A stretch of 11,438 bases of DNA, from positions 1 to 11,438 of the forward strand of contig CAMWOX010000032.1 in NCBI GenBank assembly GCA_947175975.1, written 5' to 3'. A program made the position numbers and the translations under genes. This DNA is from an uncultured Ruminococcus sp. (GTDB lineage Bacteria > Bacillota > Clostridia > Oscillospirales > Ruminococcaceae). The notes under the pieces were generated by a model, which made no database searches, was not told the origin of the DNA, and saw nothing but the letters and a program-made list of their open reading frames with translations. Shown here piece after piece: positions 5,727 to 11,438 of the stretch. Position 1 is the stretch's first letter. Each line of letters opens with the position of its first letter.

Positions 5727-7307
5727 TTATTCTGCTGTTTCCAGATTCTGTGCAAGCGGTTTCATTGTCGGGAATAACAATACATCACGAATGGATGCAC
5801 TGTCTGTCAACAGCATGACTAATCTATCCACACCAAAGCCCAATCCTCCTGTCGGCGGCAAGCCGTATTCCAGAGCCGTGATATAATCTTCATCCACCTG
5901 GCAGTTCTGATTGCCCTGCGCTCTCTTCGCCTGTACCTGCTTTTCAAAACGCTCTTTCTGATCGATCGGATCATTCAATTCTGAGAATGCATTGCCCATT
6001 TCTCTTGCATACATGAAATACTCAAACCGTTCTGTGAATGCCGGATCAGAGGGCTTTCTCTTAGCAAGCGGCGAATTTTCCACTGGATAATCATAAATAA
6101 TCGTAGGCTGAATTAATTTTTCTTCTACGAATGCATCAAAGAATGCAATCAGGACATGCCCTTTTGTCGCAGTGTTCCCCTCTTCTACTTCTACATGATG
6201 AGATTTTGCACATGCTCTGGCATCTTCATCCGTTGCCCAGTCGTAATAGTCCACACCAGCGTATTTCTTCACAGCTTCAATCATGGTCAGACGCTCCCAG
6301 GGTTTGCCGATTGCAATCTCTGTTCCCTGGTATGTGATGACATCCGTACCACAGACATTCCGGGTGATTGTCCGGTACATGTTCTCGATCAAATCCATCA
6401 TGCCAATATAATCTGTATATGCTTGATACATCTCAACAGTTGTAAACTCCGGATTATGGGAAGGATCCATGCCCTCATTCCGGAAAATTCTGCCGACTTC
6501 ATAGACTTTATCGAAACCGCCGACAATCAATCTTTTGAGATTCAATTCTGTTTCAATACGCAGATACATGTCCATATGCAGTGTATTATGATGTGTCACA
6601 AATGGCTTTGCTGCTGCACCGATTTCGATCGGGAGCAGTACAGGCGTGTCGACTTCCACATAACCAAGATTATCCAGATAATTCCGGATTTCACGCATGA
6701 TCTGGCTACGTTTCACAAATGTATCTTTCACCTGTGGATTACAGATCAGATCCAAATAACGCTGTCTGTAACGCATATCCTGATCTTTCAGACCATGCCA
6801 TTTTTCTGGCAGAGGCAGCAGTGATTTTGACAGGAGTGTCACACTCTTGGCATGAACAGAGATTTCGCCTTTCATAGTACGGAACACAAATCCCTCAATG
6901 CCGATAATATCGCCAATATCCCATTTCCGGAATGCCTCGAATGCCTCTTTGCCAATATCATTCATGCGAACATAGACCTGCATTCGGTCTGTATGATCCC
7001 GGACATCCAAAAAATGCGCCTTACCCATTCTGCGCCAGCTCATGATACGTCCTGCAATATGAATAGTTTCTTCTTTGATCGCATCCAGTCCCGCAGCGAT
7101 TTTCTCTTCATCACCATTGGCAGCATCCAGGATTTCTTTTTCTTTCTGCTCATAGATTTCCCTTAACTGTGCATTCTTGACAGAAACCGGATAGCTTGTC
7201 AGTGTAAATGGATCAACGCCGGATTCTTTCATCAAGTTAAGCTTATCCAAACGGATCTGTCTGTAATCGGTGGTATCAGTAATGACATTCTCTTTGTTTT
7301 CCTGCAT
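5727..7307 (-). CDS. lysS: Lysyl-tRNA synthetase, class II
   Basis: Charges tRNA-Lys with lysine in the cytoplasm using ATP. The 526 residues show an N-terminal OB-fold anticodon-binding domain (about 82-165, 'IHIAGRIMSWRRMGKAHFLD') and a class II catalytic core. Visible motifs are motif 1 around 201-224, motif 2 'FRNEGMDPSHNPEFTTVEMY' (275-294), 'PVENSPLAKRK' (408-418) and motif 3 'GGLGFGVDRLVMLL' (487-500). It is slightly longer than typical bacterial LysS (about 490-505), with extra residues near 55-80. The lysine-pocket lead-in reads 'PIEIGAAAKPFVTHHN' where many homologs have GGAxARPF. It starts 6 nt after the greA stop codon and lacks a clear ribosome binding site; GCGTGA with the greA stop codon is all that precedes it. 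Translational coupling to greA is therefore likely. The greA-lysS order is common in Firmicutes. Confidence 0.97.
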   Translation of the reverse strand: MQENKENVITDTTDYRQIRLDKLNLMKESGVDPFTLTSYPVSVKNAQLREIYEQKEKEILDAANGDEEKIAAGLDAIKEETIHIAGRIMSWRRMGKAHFLDVRDHTDRMQVYVRMNDIGKEAFEAFRKWDIGDIIGIEGFVFRTMKGEISVHAKSVTLLSKSLLPLPEKWHGLKDQDMRYRQRYLDLICNPQVKDTFVKRSQIMREIRNYLDNLGYVEVDTPVLLPIEIGAAAKPFVTHHNTLHMDMYLRIETELNLKRLIVGGFDKVYEVGRIFRNEGMDPSHNPEFTTVEMYQAYTDYIGMMDLIENMYRTITRNVCGTDVITYQGTEIAIGKPWERLTMIEAVKKYAGVDYYDWATDEDARACAKSHHVEVEEGNTATKGHVLIAFFDAFVEEKLIQPTIIYDYPVENSPLAKRKPSDPAFTERFEYFMYAREMGNAFSELNDPIDQKERFEKQVQAKRAQGNQNCQVDEDYITALEYGLPPTGGLGFGVDRLVMLLTDSASIRDVLLFPTMKPLAQNLETAE

Positions 7308-7313
7308 AAAATT

Positions 7314-7805
7314 TCACGCTTCTTTCTGAATTTCTCTTGAAATTTCGAGTACTTCATATTTAATTTCTCCTGCCGGAGCTTCCACAATAAAAGCATCTCC
7401 AACTTTCTTATGCATTGCTGCTTTACCAATGGGGGATTCATCAGAAATTTTATGCTCCAGGAAGTTTGCTTCATTTGTGCCGACAATCTTGAGCTGTTCA
7501 ATCTTATCTGTGCCGATTTTCCGCAGTGTCACAACCATTCCAATATCTACTTCATCGAGATTGAGACTATCATCATCCACAATTTCTGCATTTTCGATAA
7601 TATATTTCAGTTCTGCGATTCTTGATTCCAGCAAAGCCTGTTCATTCTTGGCTTCGTCATATTCCGCATTTTCGGACAAGTCACCGTAGGAACGTGCTTC
7701 TTTCAGTTTTTGTGCAACATCCACACGCTGGACATTGATCAGTTCTTCGAGTTCCGCTTTGAGATTTTCAAAACCTTCTCTTGACATTCTTCTTTTCTTT
7801 TCCAT
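7314..7805 (-). CDS. greA: Transcription elongation factor GreA
   Basis: Binds the secondary channel of RNA polymerase and stimulates transcript cleavage in backtracked complexes. The 163 residues match the family length (about 158). The N-terminal coiled coil (about 8-78) has at its tip 'ARSYGDLSENAEYDEAKNEQ' (37-56). D42 and E45 correspond to the acidic tip residues that coordinate magnesium in the polymerase active site. The C-terminal FKBP-like domain contains 'SPIGKAAMHKKVGDAFIVEA' (124-143). The start is the ATG at 7805, with AAAGGAG at 7814-7820 on the minus strand. An upstream extension in the same frame to 7898 is rejected because it covers the promoter and leader. Its own strong promoter lies at 7870-7898, and lysS follows 6 nt downstream in the same transcript. 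Confidence 0.97.
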   Translation of the reverse strand: MEKKRRMSREGFENLKAELEELINVQRVDVAQKLKEARSYGDLSENAEYDEAKNEQALLESRIAELKYIIENAEIVDDDSLNLDEVDIGMVVTLRKIGTDKIEQLKIVGTNEANFLEHKISDESPIGKAAMHKKVGDAFIVEAPAGEIKYEVLEISREIQKEA

Positions 7806-7827
7806 GAGTAGCTCTCCTTTCAGGTAC

Positions 7828-7848
7828 AAAAAATCAGGGCTTTGCCCT
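7828..7848 (-). promoter_or_regulatory. Possible attenuator hairpin in the greA leader
   Basis: In the transcribed greA leader the minus strand reads AGGGC-AAA-GCCCT followed by GA and six Ts. A 5-bp GC-rich stem with a triloop and a U tract resembles a small intrinsic terminator lying between the promoter and the greA ribosome binding site. The stem is short, so termination would be partial at most. Confidence 0.4.
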
Positions 7849-7869
7849 ATCAGATTCAGTATCTTATTT

Positions 7870-7898
7870 ATTATAGTACATTTTTCTGGAATTGTCAA
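7870..7898 (-). promoter_or_regulatory. Promoter of greA-lysS
   Basis: On the minus strand TTGACA (7898-7893) and TATAAT (7875-7870) are both perfect consensus, separated by 17 bp. The predicted start near 7863 gives a leader of about 58 nt before the greA ATG. Confidence 0.88.
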
Positions 7899-7923
7899 GC
7901 CGTTTTTCAGTAAAATTATTTTG

Positions 7924-7952
7924 TTGACAGAACGCTTTTTTTGTGTTATACT
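7924..7952 (+). promoter_or_regulatory. Promoter of the DUF6348-like gene
   Basis: TTGACA (7924-7929), a 17-bp spacer and TATACT (7947-7952) preceded by TGT form an extended -10 promoter. It points away from the greA promoter; the two -35 boxes are 25 bp apart. Transcription would begin near 7959 and lead directly to GGAGG at 7980. Confidence 0.87.
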
Positions 7953-7994
7953 GAAATTATTCTGAAATGCTTAAAAAACGGAGGTTTTATTTTT

Positions 7995-9128
7995 ATGGAA
8001 AATCCTGAATGGATCACACCATCAATAGATCGGAATGACTTGCTTGCATTAGTTGCACAGCGATGTCCAGGAGCAGAGTTCCGGAATAATAGTTTATACT
8101 ATCCGGAGCAGGATCTGAAAATCCGATTGGAATTTGGACAAATGAACCAGGTAGAAAACCGTTTCAGCGTACAGCTGATTTTTCTGTTACAGCATCCCTG
8201 GTTTGATGAGGAACTTGTGGAGTCTTGTGCCGGATTAGGACATGATCCGGATCAGGCGATGAAAAACGGCACAGAGGGATTCTGTGACGGCGTTCTGCAA
8301 TTCGTACTGAAAGCTCTACGTTCCCAGGGATCAGAAATCATGCATTCTGAAATCATGGGTGAAGCACACGATTTCTATCTGCCAGATGAAAAACCCGTTC
8401 TGCACCGTGGCACAAATACCCAGGGGACGGATCTGTGGGAAATCGTCAAGCATGAAATTCCGGCATACCTTGGCACAAAACGCTGTTACTGGATTAAATT
8501 ATACAGCTCCAGGATTCACGAGACACCTGTCTGCGAAGTACGGATTAATAATACTGTCTATCCTGATCTGACGGATTTGCTCATGAAAGAGGCATTCAAA
8601 AAACCGGAAATCCGCATGGACAAGCAATTTTTGTTATTGATCCAGAAAGAAGAAACTTTTAGACCCTGTCCGTTTGAGAAACAGGATGTCGGTCAGCTTG
8701 CTTTCATGGCTCTTGACAGAATGCTTGCTATCACAGATGAAGCTTCCCAGCAGAAAATTTTTCATGAAATACACACGCTCTGTCCGGATTACTCAATCGC
8801 AGCAGAATTAACCGCATTTTTGCCGGAAATCTGCGCACAGATCATTTTAAACTTCCGTGACAATGATTCCCTGATCCCAGTGATTAACTATGGCAAGCCG
8901 GAATTTGAACTGAAAAAATCTCAGGTGCGCAGTTATGGCTATATGGAAGATGCTGTTGAACAGTATCTCCGGAAGATGCAGCCATCCCAGGAGGATATTC
9001 TGCACATTGTCAGGATCAGTGCAAGATTTGAGGTATTAGTAAAAGCCCTGCATGATAATACACCAATTGAAAATCTATGCATGTCCCAGCTCGTCTATTT
9101 CGTAAATGAGCAGTATCATGTATGGTAA
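7995..9128 (+). CDS. DUF6348-like protein of unknown function
   Basis: This soluble protein of 377 residues has no signal peptide or membrane segment. The first half resembles, from memory, the DUF6348 family. 'FSVQLIFLLQHPWFDEELVE' plus SCAGLG (60-83) recalls the family's pattern of a strand pair followed by E-(S/C)-x-AG(I/L)G. Next comes a helix with '(N/G)F....LQFVLKAL', and around 190-205 'CEVRINNTVYPDLTDLL' corresponds to the E-V-x-L-D-N-x-x-W segment. The second half (about 215-377) is mostly helical and not recognised. I see no catalytic motif. The start is the ATG at 7995, with GGAGG at 7980-7984; the upstream in-frame ATG at 7941 lies inside the promoter. It is monocistronic on present evidence: 165 bp separate it from the next gene, which has its own promoter. 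Function is unknown. Confidence 0.82.
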   Translation: MENPEWITPSIDRNDLLALVAQRCPGAEFRNNSLYYPEQDLKIRLEFGQMNQVENRFSVQLIFLLQHPWFDEELVESCAGLGHDPDQAMKNGTEGFCDGVLQFVLKALRSQGSEIMHSEIMGEAHDFYLPDEKPVLHRGTNTQGTDLWEIVKHEIPAYLGTKRCYWIKLYSSRIHETPVCEVRINNTVYPDLTDLLMKEAFKKPEIRMDKQFLLLIQKEETFRPCPFEKQDVGQLAFMALDRMLAITDEASQQKIFHEIHTLCPDYSIAAELTAFLPEICAQIILNFRDNDSLIPVINYGKPEFELKKSQVRSYGYMEDAVEQYLRKMQPSQEDILHIVRISARFEVLVKALHDNTPIENLCMSQLVYFVNEQYHVW

Positions 9129-9204
9129 AAACATTAATATTTCACAAAAAAAGTCTGTTTAATTTATGAGAAATTCCAAAAATGAAATTTTTTTGAGAAA
9201 ACAC

Positions 9205-9233
9205 TTGCAATTTGTCTAAGAATGCGATATAAT
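9205..9233 (+). promoter_or_regulatory. Promoter of the aldolase-like gene
   Basis: TTGCAA (9205-9210) and a perfect TATAAT (9228-9233) are separated by 17 bp. Transcription would begin near 9240, just before the inverted repeat. The rest of the intergenic stretch 9129-9204 is AT-rich, and I see no convincing terminator for the upstream gene in it. Confidence 0.82.
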
Positions 9234-9244
9234 AACTCTAATGA

Positions 9245-9266
9245 TTTAAAGCTTAAACGCTTTAAA
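9245..9266 (+). promoter_or_regulatory. Inverted repeat in the aldolase leader (possible operator or 5' stem)
   Basis: TTTAAAGC (9245-9252) and GCTTTAAA (9259-9266) are perfect 8-bp arms around a 6-nt loop. They sit between the predicted start site and the AGGAGG at 9279-9284. The element could bind a dimeric repressor as DNA, or fold as a weak 5' stem in the mRNA. It is not followed by a T tract, so it is not a terminator. Confidence 0.5.
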
Positions 9267-9293
9267 ATATTAAAATTCAGGAGGATTTTTATT

Positions 9294-10271
9294 ATGGAAA
9301 GAAAAGGCAATTTAATGACTTACAGACCAGACATCAAAGTATTCGATGCAACCATCCGTGACGGCGGTCTTGTCAATAATTTCTTCTTTACGGACGAATT
9401 TGTGAAAGCACTGTACCTGGCAAATCTCCGTGCTGGTGTGGATTACATGGAAATGGGCTATCTGGCTGACACAGATGTATTCAAACCTGAGGACTTCGGC
9501 GACTGGAAATTCTGCAAGGAAGAAAATCTGCGCCGGATCGTTGGCAATAATGAAACAGATATGAAATTGTCTGTCATGGCTGATGTGGGCAGAACAAATT
9601 TACAGCGTGACTTGCTCCCCAAATCCGAAAGCGTCATTGACATGGTTCGTGTGGCAACTTATATTAATACGATGCCTGCCGCAATTGAAATGATCGAATA
9701 CGCTGACAGCCTGGGGTACGAGACAACCTGCAATATCATGGCAATTTCCAAGGCAAATACTGCCGATATTGAAGAGGCTATGAAATTACTGGCGAAATCC
9801 CCGATTAAAGCAGTTTATATCGTGGACAGCTACGGTTCTCTGTTCCCGGAACAGATTCAGGAACTCACAAAAATGTATCTGTCCTACATGGAACCTGTCG
9901 GAAAAGCTGTTGGTATGCATGCACATAATAACCAGCAGATGGCATTTGCCAATACGGTCGAAAGCTGTTCCATGGGCGCAAGCTATCTGGATGCAACCGT
10001 TGGCAGTATGGGCAGAGGTGCAGGCAACTGCGCAATGGAATTATTATTAGGATTCCTGAAAAATCCGAAATATAATCTCACACCCATTCTGCAATTCTAT
10101 CAGGATTACATCCTGAAACTCAAAGAAGATGGTCTGAAATGGGGCTATGACATCCAGTATCTTCTGACTGGTAAAATGAACCTGCATCCGTCTTCTGCGA
10201 TTGCATTCACGAAAGAAAATCGGACAGATTACGCAGATTTCTATCATCAGATTTTTGATTTAGAACCATAA
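9294..10271 (+). CDS. DRE-TIM metallolyase, 4-hydroxy-2-oxovalerate-aldolase-like
   Basis: This 325-residue cytoplasmic TIM-barrel enzyme belongs to the HMGL-like/DRE-TIM superfamily. The catalytic strand-1 motif is 'FDATIRDGG' (17-25), with R22 and D23. The metal-binding H-x-H is in 'GMHAHNNQQMAFAN' (207-220; H209, H211). 'VDSYGSLFP' (177-185) and 'DATVGSMGRGAGNCAMELLL' (233-252) complete the barrel signatures. The closest pattern I know is 4-hydroxy-2-oxovalerate aldolase (DmpG/BphI), which cleaves 4-hydroxy-2-oxoacids to pyruvate and an aldehyde. That enzyme usually works with an acylating aldehyde dehydrogenase, which is absent here, so the substrate is open; a claisen-type condensation is also possible in this superfamily. 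The start is the ATG at 9294, with AGGAGG at 9279-9284. A longer frame from 9222 overlaps the -10 box and is rejected. It is a single-gene unit with its own promoter and terminator. Confidence 0.88.
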   Translation: MERKGNLMTYRPDIKVFDATIRDGGLVNNFFFTDEFVKALYLANLRAGVDYMEMGYLADTDVFKPEDFGDWKFCKEENLRRIVGNNETDMKLSVMADVGRTNLQRDLLPKSESVIDMVRVATYINTMPAAIEMIEYADSLGYETTCNIMAISKANTADIEEAMKLLAKSPIKAVYIVDSYGSLFPEQIQELTKMYLSYMEPVGKAVGMHAHNNQQMAFANTVESCSMGASYLDATVGSMGRGAGNCAMELLLGFLKNPKYNLTPILQFYQDYILKLKEDGLKWGYDIQYLLTGKMNLHPSSAIAFTKENRTDYADFYHQIFDLEP

Positions 10272-10284
10272 CCGAAAATCATAT

Positions 10285-10319
10285 AGCCGTATCTCAAATA
10301 AAAGATACGGCTTCTTTTC
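10285..10319 (+). terminator. Intrinsic terminator of the aldolase-like gene
   Basis: Perfect 10-bp arms AGCCGTATCT (10285-10294) and AGATACGGCT (10303-10312) with an 8-nt loop run into TTCTTTT. It lies 13 bp after the stop codon. The convergent regulator gene ends immediately to its right at 10318, so the hairpin may also act on the minus strand, although the minus-strand trailer (ATATGATTTTC) is only moderately T-rich. Confidence 0.88.
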
Positions 10320-10542
10320 ATATACCTGCATTTTCTTGATCCGGAACAAATTCCAGAATATCACCTGGCTGACAAGCAAGTGCTGTACAAATTGCATTCA
10401 GTGTTGAAAATCGGATTGCACTGACCTTACCAGTTTTGAGCTTGGACAGATTGACATTACTGACACCCACTTTTTCACTGAGTTCATTCAGACTGATTTT
10501 CCGGTCTGCCATAACTCTGTCAAGTCTGAGAATAATTGCCAT
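10318..10542 (-). CDS. Short Cro/CI-type HTH regulator, YozG-like
   Basis: This 74-residue protein is almost entirely one helix-turn-helix domain: 'ISLNELSEKVGVSNVNLSKL' (16-35), with the turn at about 24-28, and then 'FSTLNAICTALACQPGDILE' (45-64), the end of the XRE fold. It matches the YozG/XRE minimal regulators that accompany DUF2975 membrane proteins. It probably binds DNA as a dimer and controls its own operon, though that is inferred from the family. The start is the ATG at 10542, with AGGAGG upstream. The frame stays open to 10641 but would overlap the preceding gene by over 70 bp without its own ribosome binding site, so the longer form is rejected. It lies 25 bp after the DUF2975-like gene and shares its promoter. 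Confidence 0.92.
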   Translation of the reverse strand: MAIILRLDRVMADRKISLNELSEKVGVSNVNLSKLKTGKVSAIRFSTLNAICTALACQPGDILEFVPDQENAGI

Positions 10543-10567
10543 GTTTAAAATCCTCCTGCTGATTAGA

Positions 10568-11266
10568 TTATACAGTTTCGTCAGATTCTTTTTGCAGTTC
10601 TGCGCCATATCTGAAAATGTATGTGAAGATAATAATCGCAATAATCAGAACAATTACTGTCAGATCAATACCGCCGTCACTCAGACAGACAAGTCCTGTC
10701 GGGATCAGAGAGAAACCGAAGTTTTTCATGGTTTTCAGGACGTTTTCTTCAAAGGGCGTTTCACAGACTTCCAGTGCCTTTGCAAATTTGCCGGCGAAAA
10801 TGACTGCAATCAGCACAGCAGCACAGCGCAAAGCACCCTCCAGACATTTTTTTGTGAAACTGGATTTGATAAGATCCACACCATCTGTATTCAGATCCGC
10901 CGTGATGTCATAAACCGTCATGCCGTCCCGTTCGGACTTTTCCACATTTGTTGCAAGATCTGTGCCGGGCAAATTAAAATCCTGTGCGGTGAGATTTTCC
11001 AGATCCTCTTCAAGATTCAGTTCCAGCCCATGAACTTTGACTTTGTTATTCCGAAAAATGATCTCTGCATTTTCATCCACTACAATCTGTGCGGACGCAT
11101 TGCCGGTCACCTGGAAAACTGTATCGGACTTGATCCCGAACCCTGCAAGGGCAGTGCCAACCAGACAGCACACAAGTCCCACAATGCAGAGCACACGCAT
11201 AATGACAAGAATGATCCGGCTGACCTTGCCAAGCTTGTTGACTTTTTCAATGTTTGCGTTTTTCAT
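10568..11266 (-). CDS. DUF2975-like membrane protein paired with YozG-type regulator
   Basis: This is a 232-residue membrane protein. One helix lies at about 17-42, followed by an approximately 100-residue hydrophilic region (44-140) that is probably extracytoplasmic. Further hydrophobic segments are at about 143-162, 183-196 (weak) and 200-220. The C-terminal half carries a DUF2975-like pattern: 'FAKALEVCETPFEENVLKTM' (161-180) and the ending 'YGAELQKESDETV'. Ordinary DUF2975 proteins are about 160 residues with four helices. The large inserted hydrophilic region after the first helix makes this one longer and could be a sensor domain. The start is the ATG at 11266, with GGAGG 8 nt upstream; the frame also extends to a TTG at 11281, which overlaps that binding site. 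First gene of a two-gene operon with the HTH regulator. The job is unknown; pairing suggests that the membrane protein and regulator work together. Confidence 0.82.
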   Translation of the reverse strand: MKNANIEKVNKLGKVSRIILVIMRVLCIVGLVCCLVGTALAGFGIKSDTVFQVTGNASAQIVVDENAEIIFRNNKVKVHGLELNLEEDLENLTAQDFNLPGTDLATNVEKSERDGMTVYDITADLNTDGVDLIKSSFTKKCLEGALRCAAVLIAVIFAGKFAKALEVCETPFEENVLKTMKNFGFSLIPTGLVCLSDGGIDLTVIVLIIAIIIFTYIFRYGAELQKESDETV

Positions 11267-11335
11267 GATAAATACCTCCAAAAAAATAATTCCTGATTTG
11301 ATTCAGCTCCGGGTGTATTCCCTTGCTGTGATTCC

Positions 11336-11364
11336 AGTATAGCACAGGATTTTATTTTTGTCAA
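11336..11364 (-). promoter_or_regulatory. Promoter of the DUF2975-like/HTH operon
   Basis: On the minus strand TTGACA (11364-11359), a 17-bp spacer ending in TGC, and TATACT (11341-11336) form a near-perfect promoter with an extended -10. Just upstream of the -35 the strand reads GATAAACGATAA, a small direct repeat of GATAA that could be a regulator site. The leader before the ATG is about 60 nt. Confidence 0.87.
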
Positions 11365-11404
11365 TAGTTTTTTATCGTTTATCATTAAATATCAGAATCA
11401 GATC

Positions 11405-11437
11405 AAAAAAGCGACCTGGATTTTCCCCGGTCGCTTT
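11405..11437 (-). terminator. Terminator-like hairpin at the right edge
   Basis: AAAGCGACC (11408-11416) pairs with GGTCGCTTT (11429-11437), extended inward by GG/CC after one T-C mismatch. On the minus strand the stem is followed by CTTTTTTGATC, a good T tract. It probably ends a minus-strand gene located to the right of the window, insulating it from the DUF2975-like operon. Use on the plus strand cannot be judged because the window ends. Confidence 0.75.
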
Positions 11438-11438
11438 C

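Noticed and set aside
6156..6824. Long plus-strand reading frame of 222 codons
   Set aside because: It lies fully antisense to lysS and its translation has no protein-like pattern or ribosome binding site.
7941..7994. Upstream start for the DUF6348-like gene
   Set aside because: The ATG-like start at 7941 falls between the -35 and -10 boxes of the gene's own promoter, whereas the ATG at 7995 has GGAGG upstream.
9129..9204. Terminator after the DUF6348-like gene
   Set aside because: There are T runs and AT-only partial repeats, but no GC-containing stem that would make an intrinsic terminator.
10543..10641. N-terminal extension of the HTH regulator
   Set aside because: It overlaps the end of the upstream gene and lacks a ribosome binding site, while the ATG at 10542 has AGGAGG and starts at the normal domain boundary.
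10436..11296. Plus-strand reading frame of 286 codons
   Set aside because: It is antisense to the DUF2975-like and HTH genes. The minus-strand genes have ribosome binding sites, a promoter and family motifs; this frame has none.

Overview
The window looks like a chromosomal segment of a low-to-mid-GC anaerobic Firmicute, most like the Ruminococcus/Oscillospiraceae group. This rests on a greA-lysS pair, near-consensus TTGACA-17-TATAAT promoters, AGGAGG-type ribosome binding sites, and clostridial protein families (VanZ-like, YozG/DUF2975-like). The taxonomic call is inference from memory. No mobile element, CRISPR array, tRNA or rRNA was seen.

Left region (about 1-4762, + strand). Two tandem paralogous membrane proteins with repetitive acidic/proline-rich tails come first, in visibly AT-richer DNA. 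The first may continue beyond the left edge. They are followed by yifB/comM (Mg-chelatase-like AAA+ ATPase), a RodA/FtsW-type SEDS protein and a small VanZ-family protein. Spacing is tight and no terminator is visible until a 15-bp stem hairpin at 4726-4762, which also serves the convergent gene to the right. A candidate promoter at the 3' end of the second paralog could let yifB-rodA-vanZ be expressed separately.

Middle region (4769-7898, - strand). Reading right to left, a near-consensus promoter drives greA and then lysS, only 6 nt apart, ending in a 12-bp hairpin terminator. Next is an unrecognised single-pass membrane protein with a long N-terminal coiled coil and an acidic C-terminal domain. 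The greA leader carries a small GC hairpin followed by six Ts, a possible attenuator.

Right region (7924-10319, + strand). A DUF6348-like protein of unknown function is transcribed divergently from greA. A DRE-TIM metallolyase / 4-hydroxy-2-oxovalerate-aldolase-like enzyme follows from its own strong promoter, with an 8-bp inverted repeat between promoter and ribosome binding site. A perfect 10-bp-stem terminator closes it.

Far right (10318-11438, - strand). A DUF2975-like membrane protein and a short YozG-type Cro/CI regulator form a two-gene operon from a strong extended -10 promoter. A further hairpin terminator at the right edge probably ends a neighbouring gene outside the window.

Most of the window is ordinary housekeeping DNA. 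I do not see a convincing new multi-gene system. The parts most worth a second look are the rapidly varying tandem paralogs at the left, the coiled-coil membrane protein, and the leader structures of greA and the aldolase gene.
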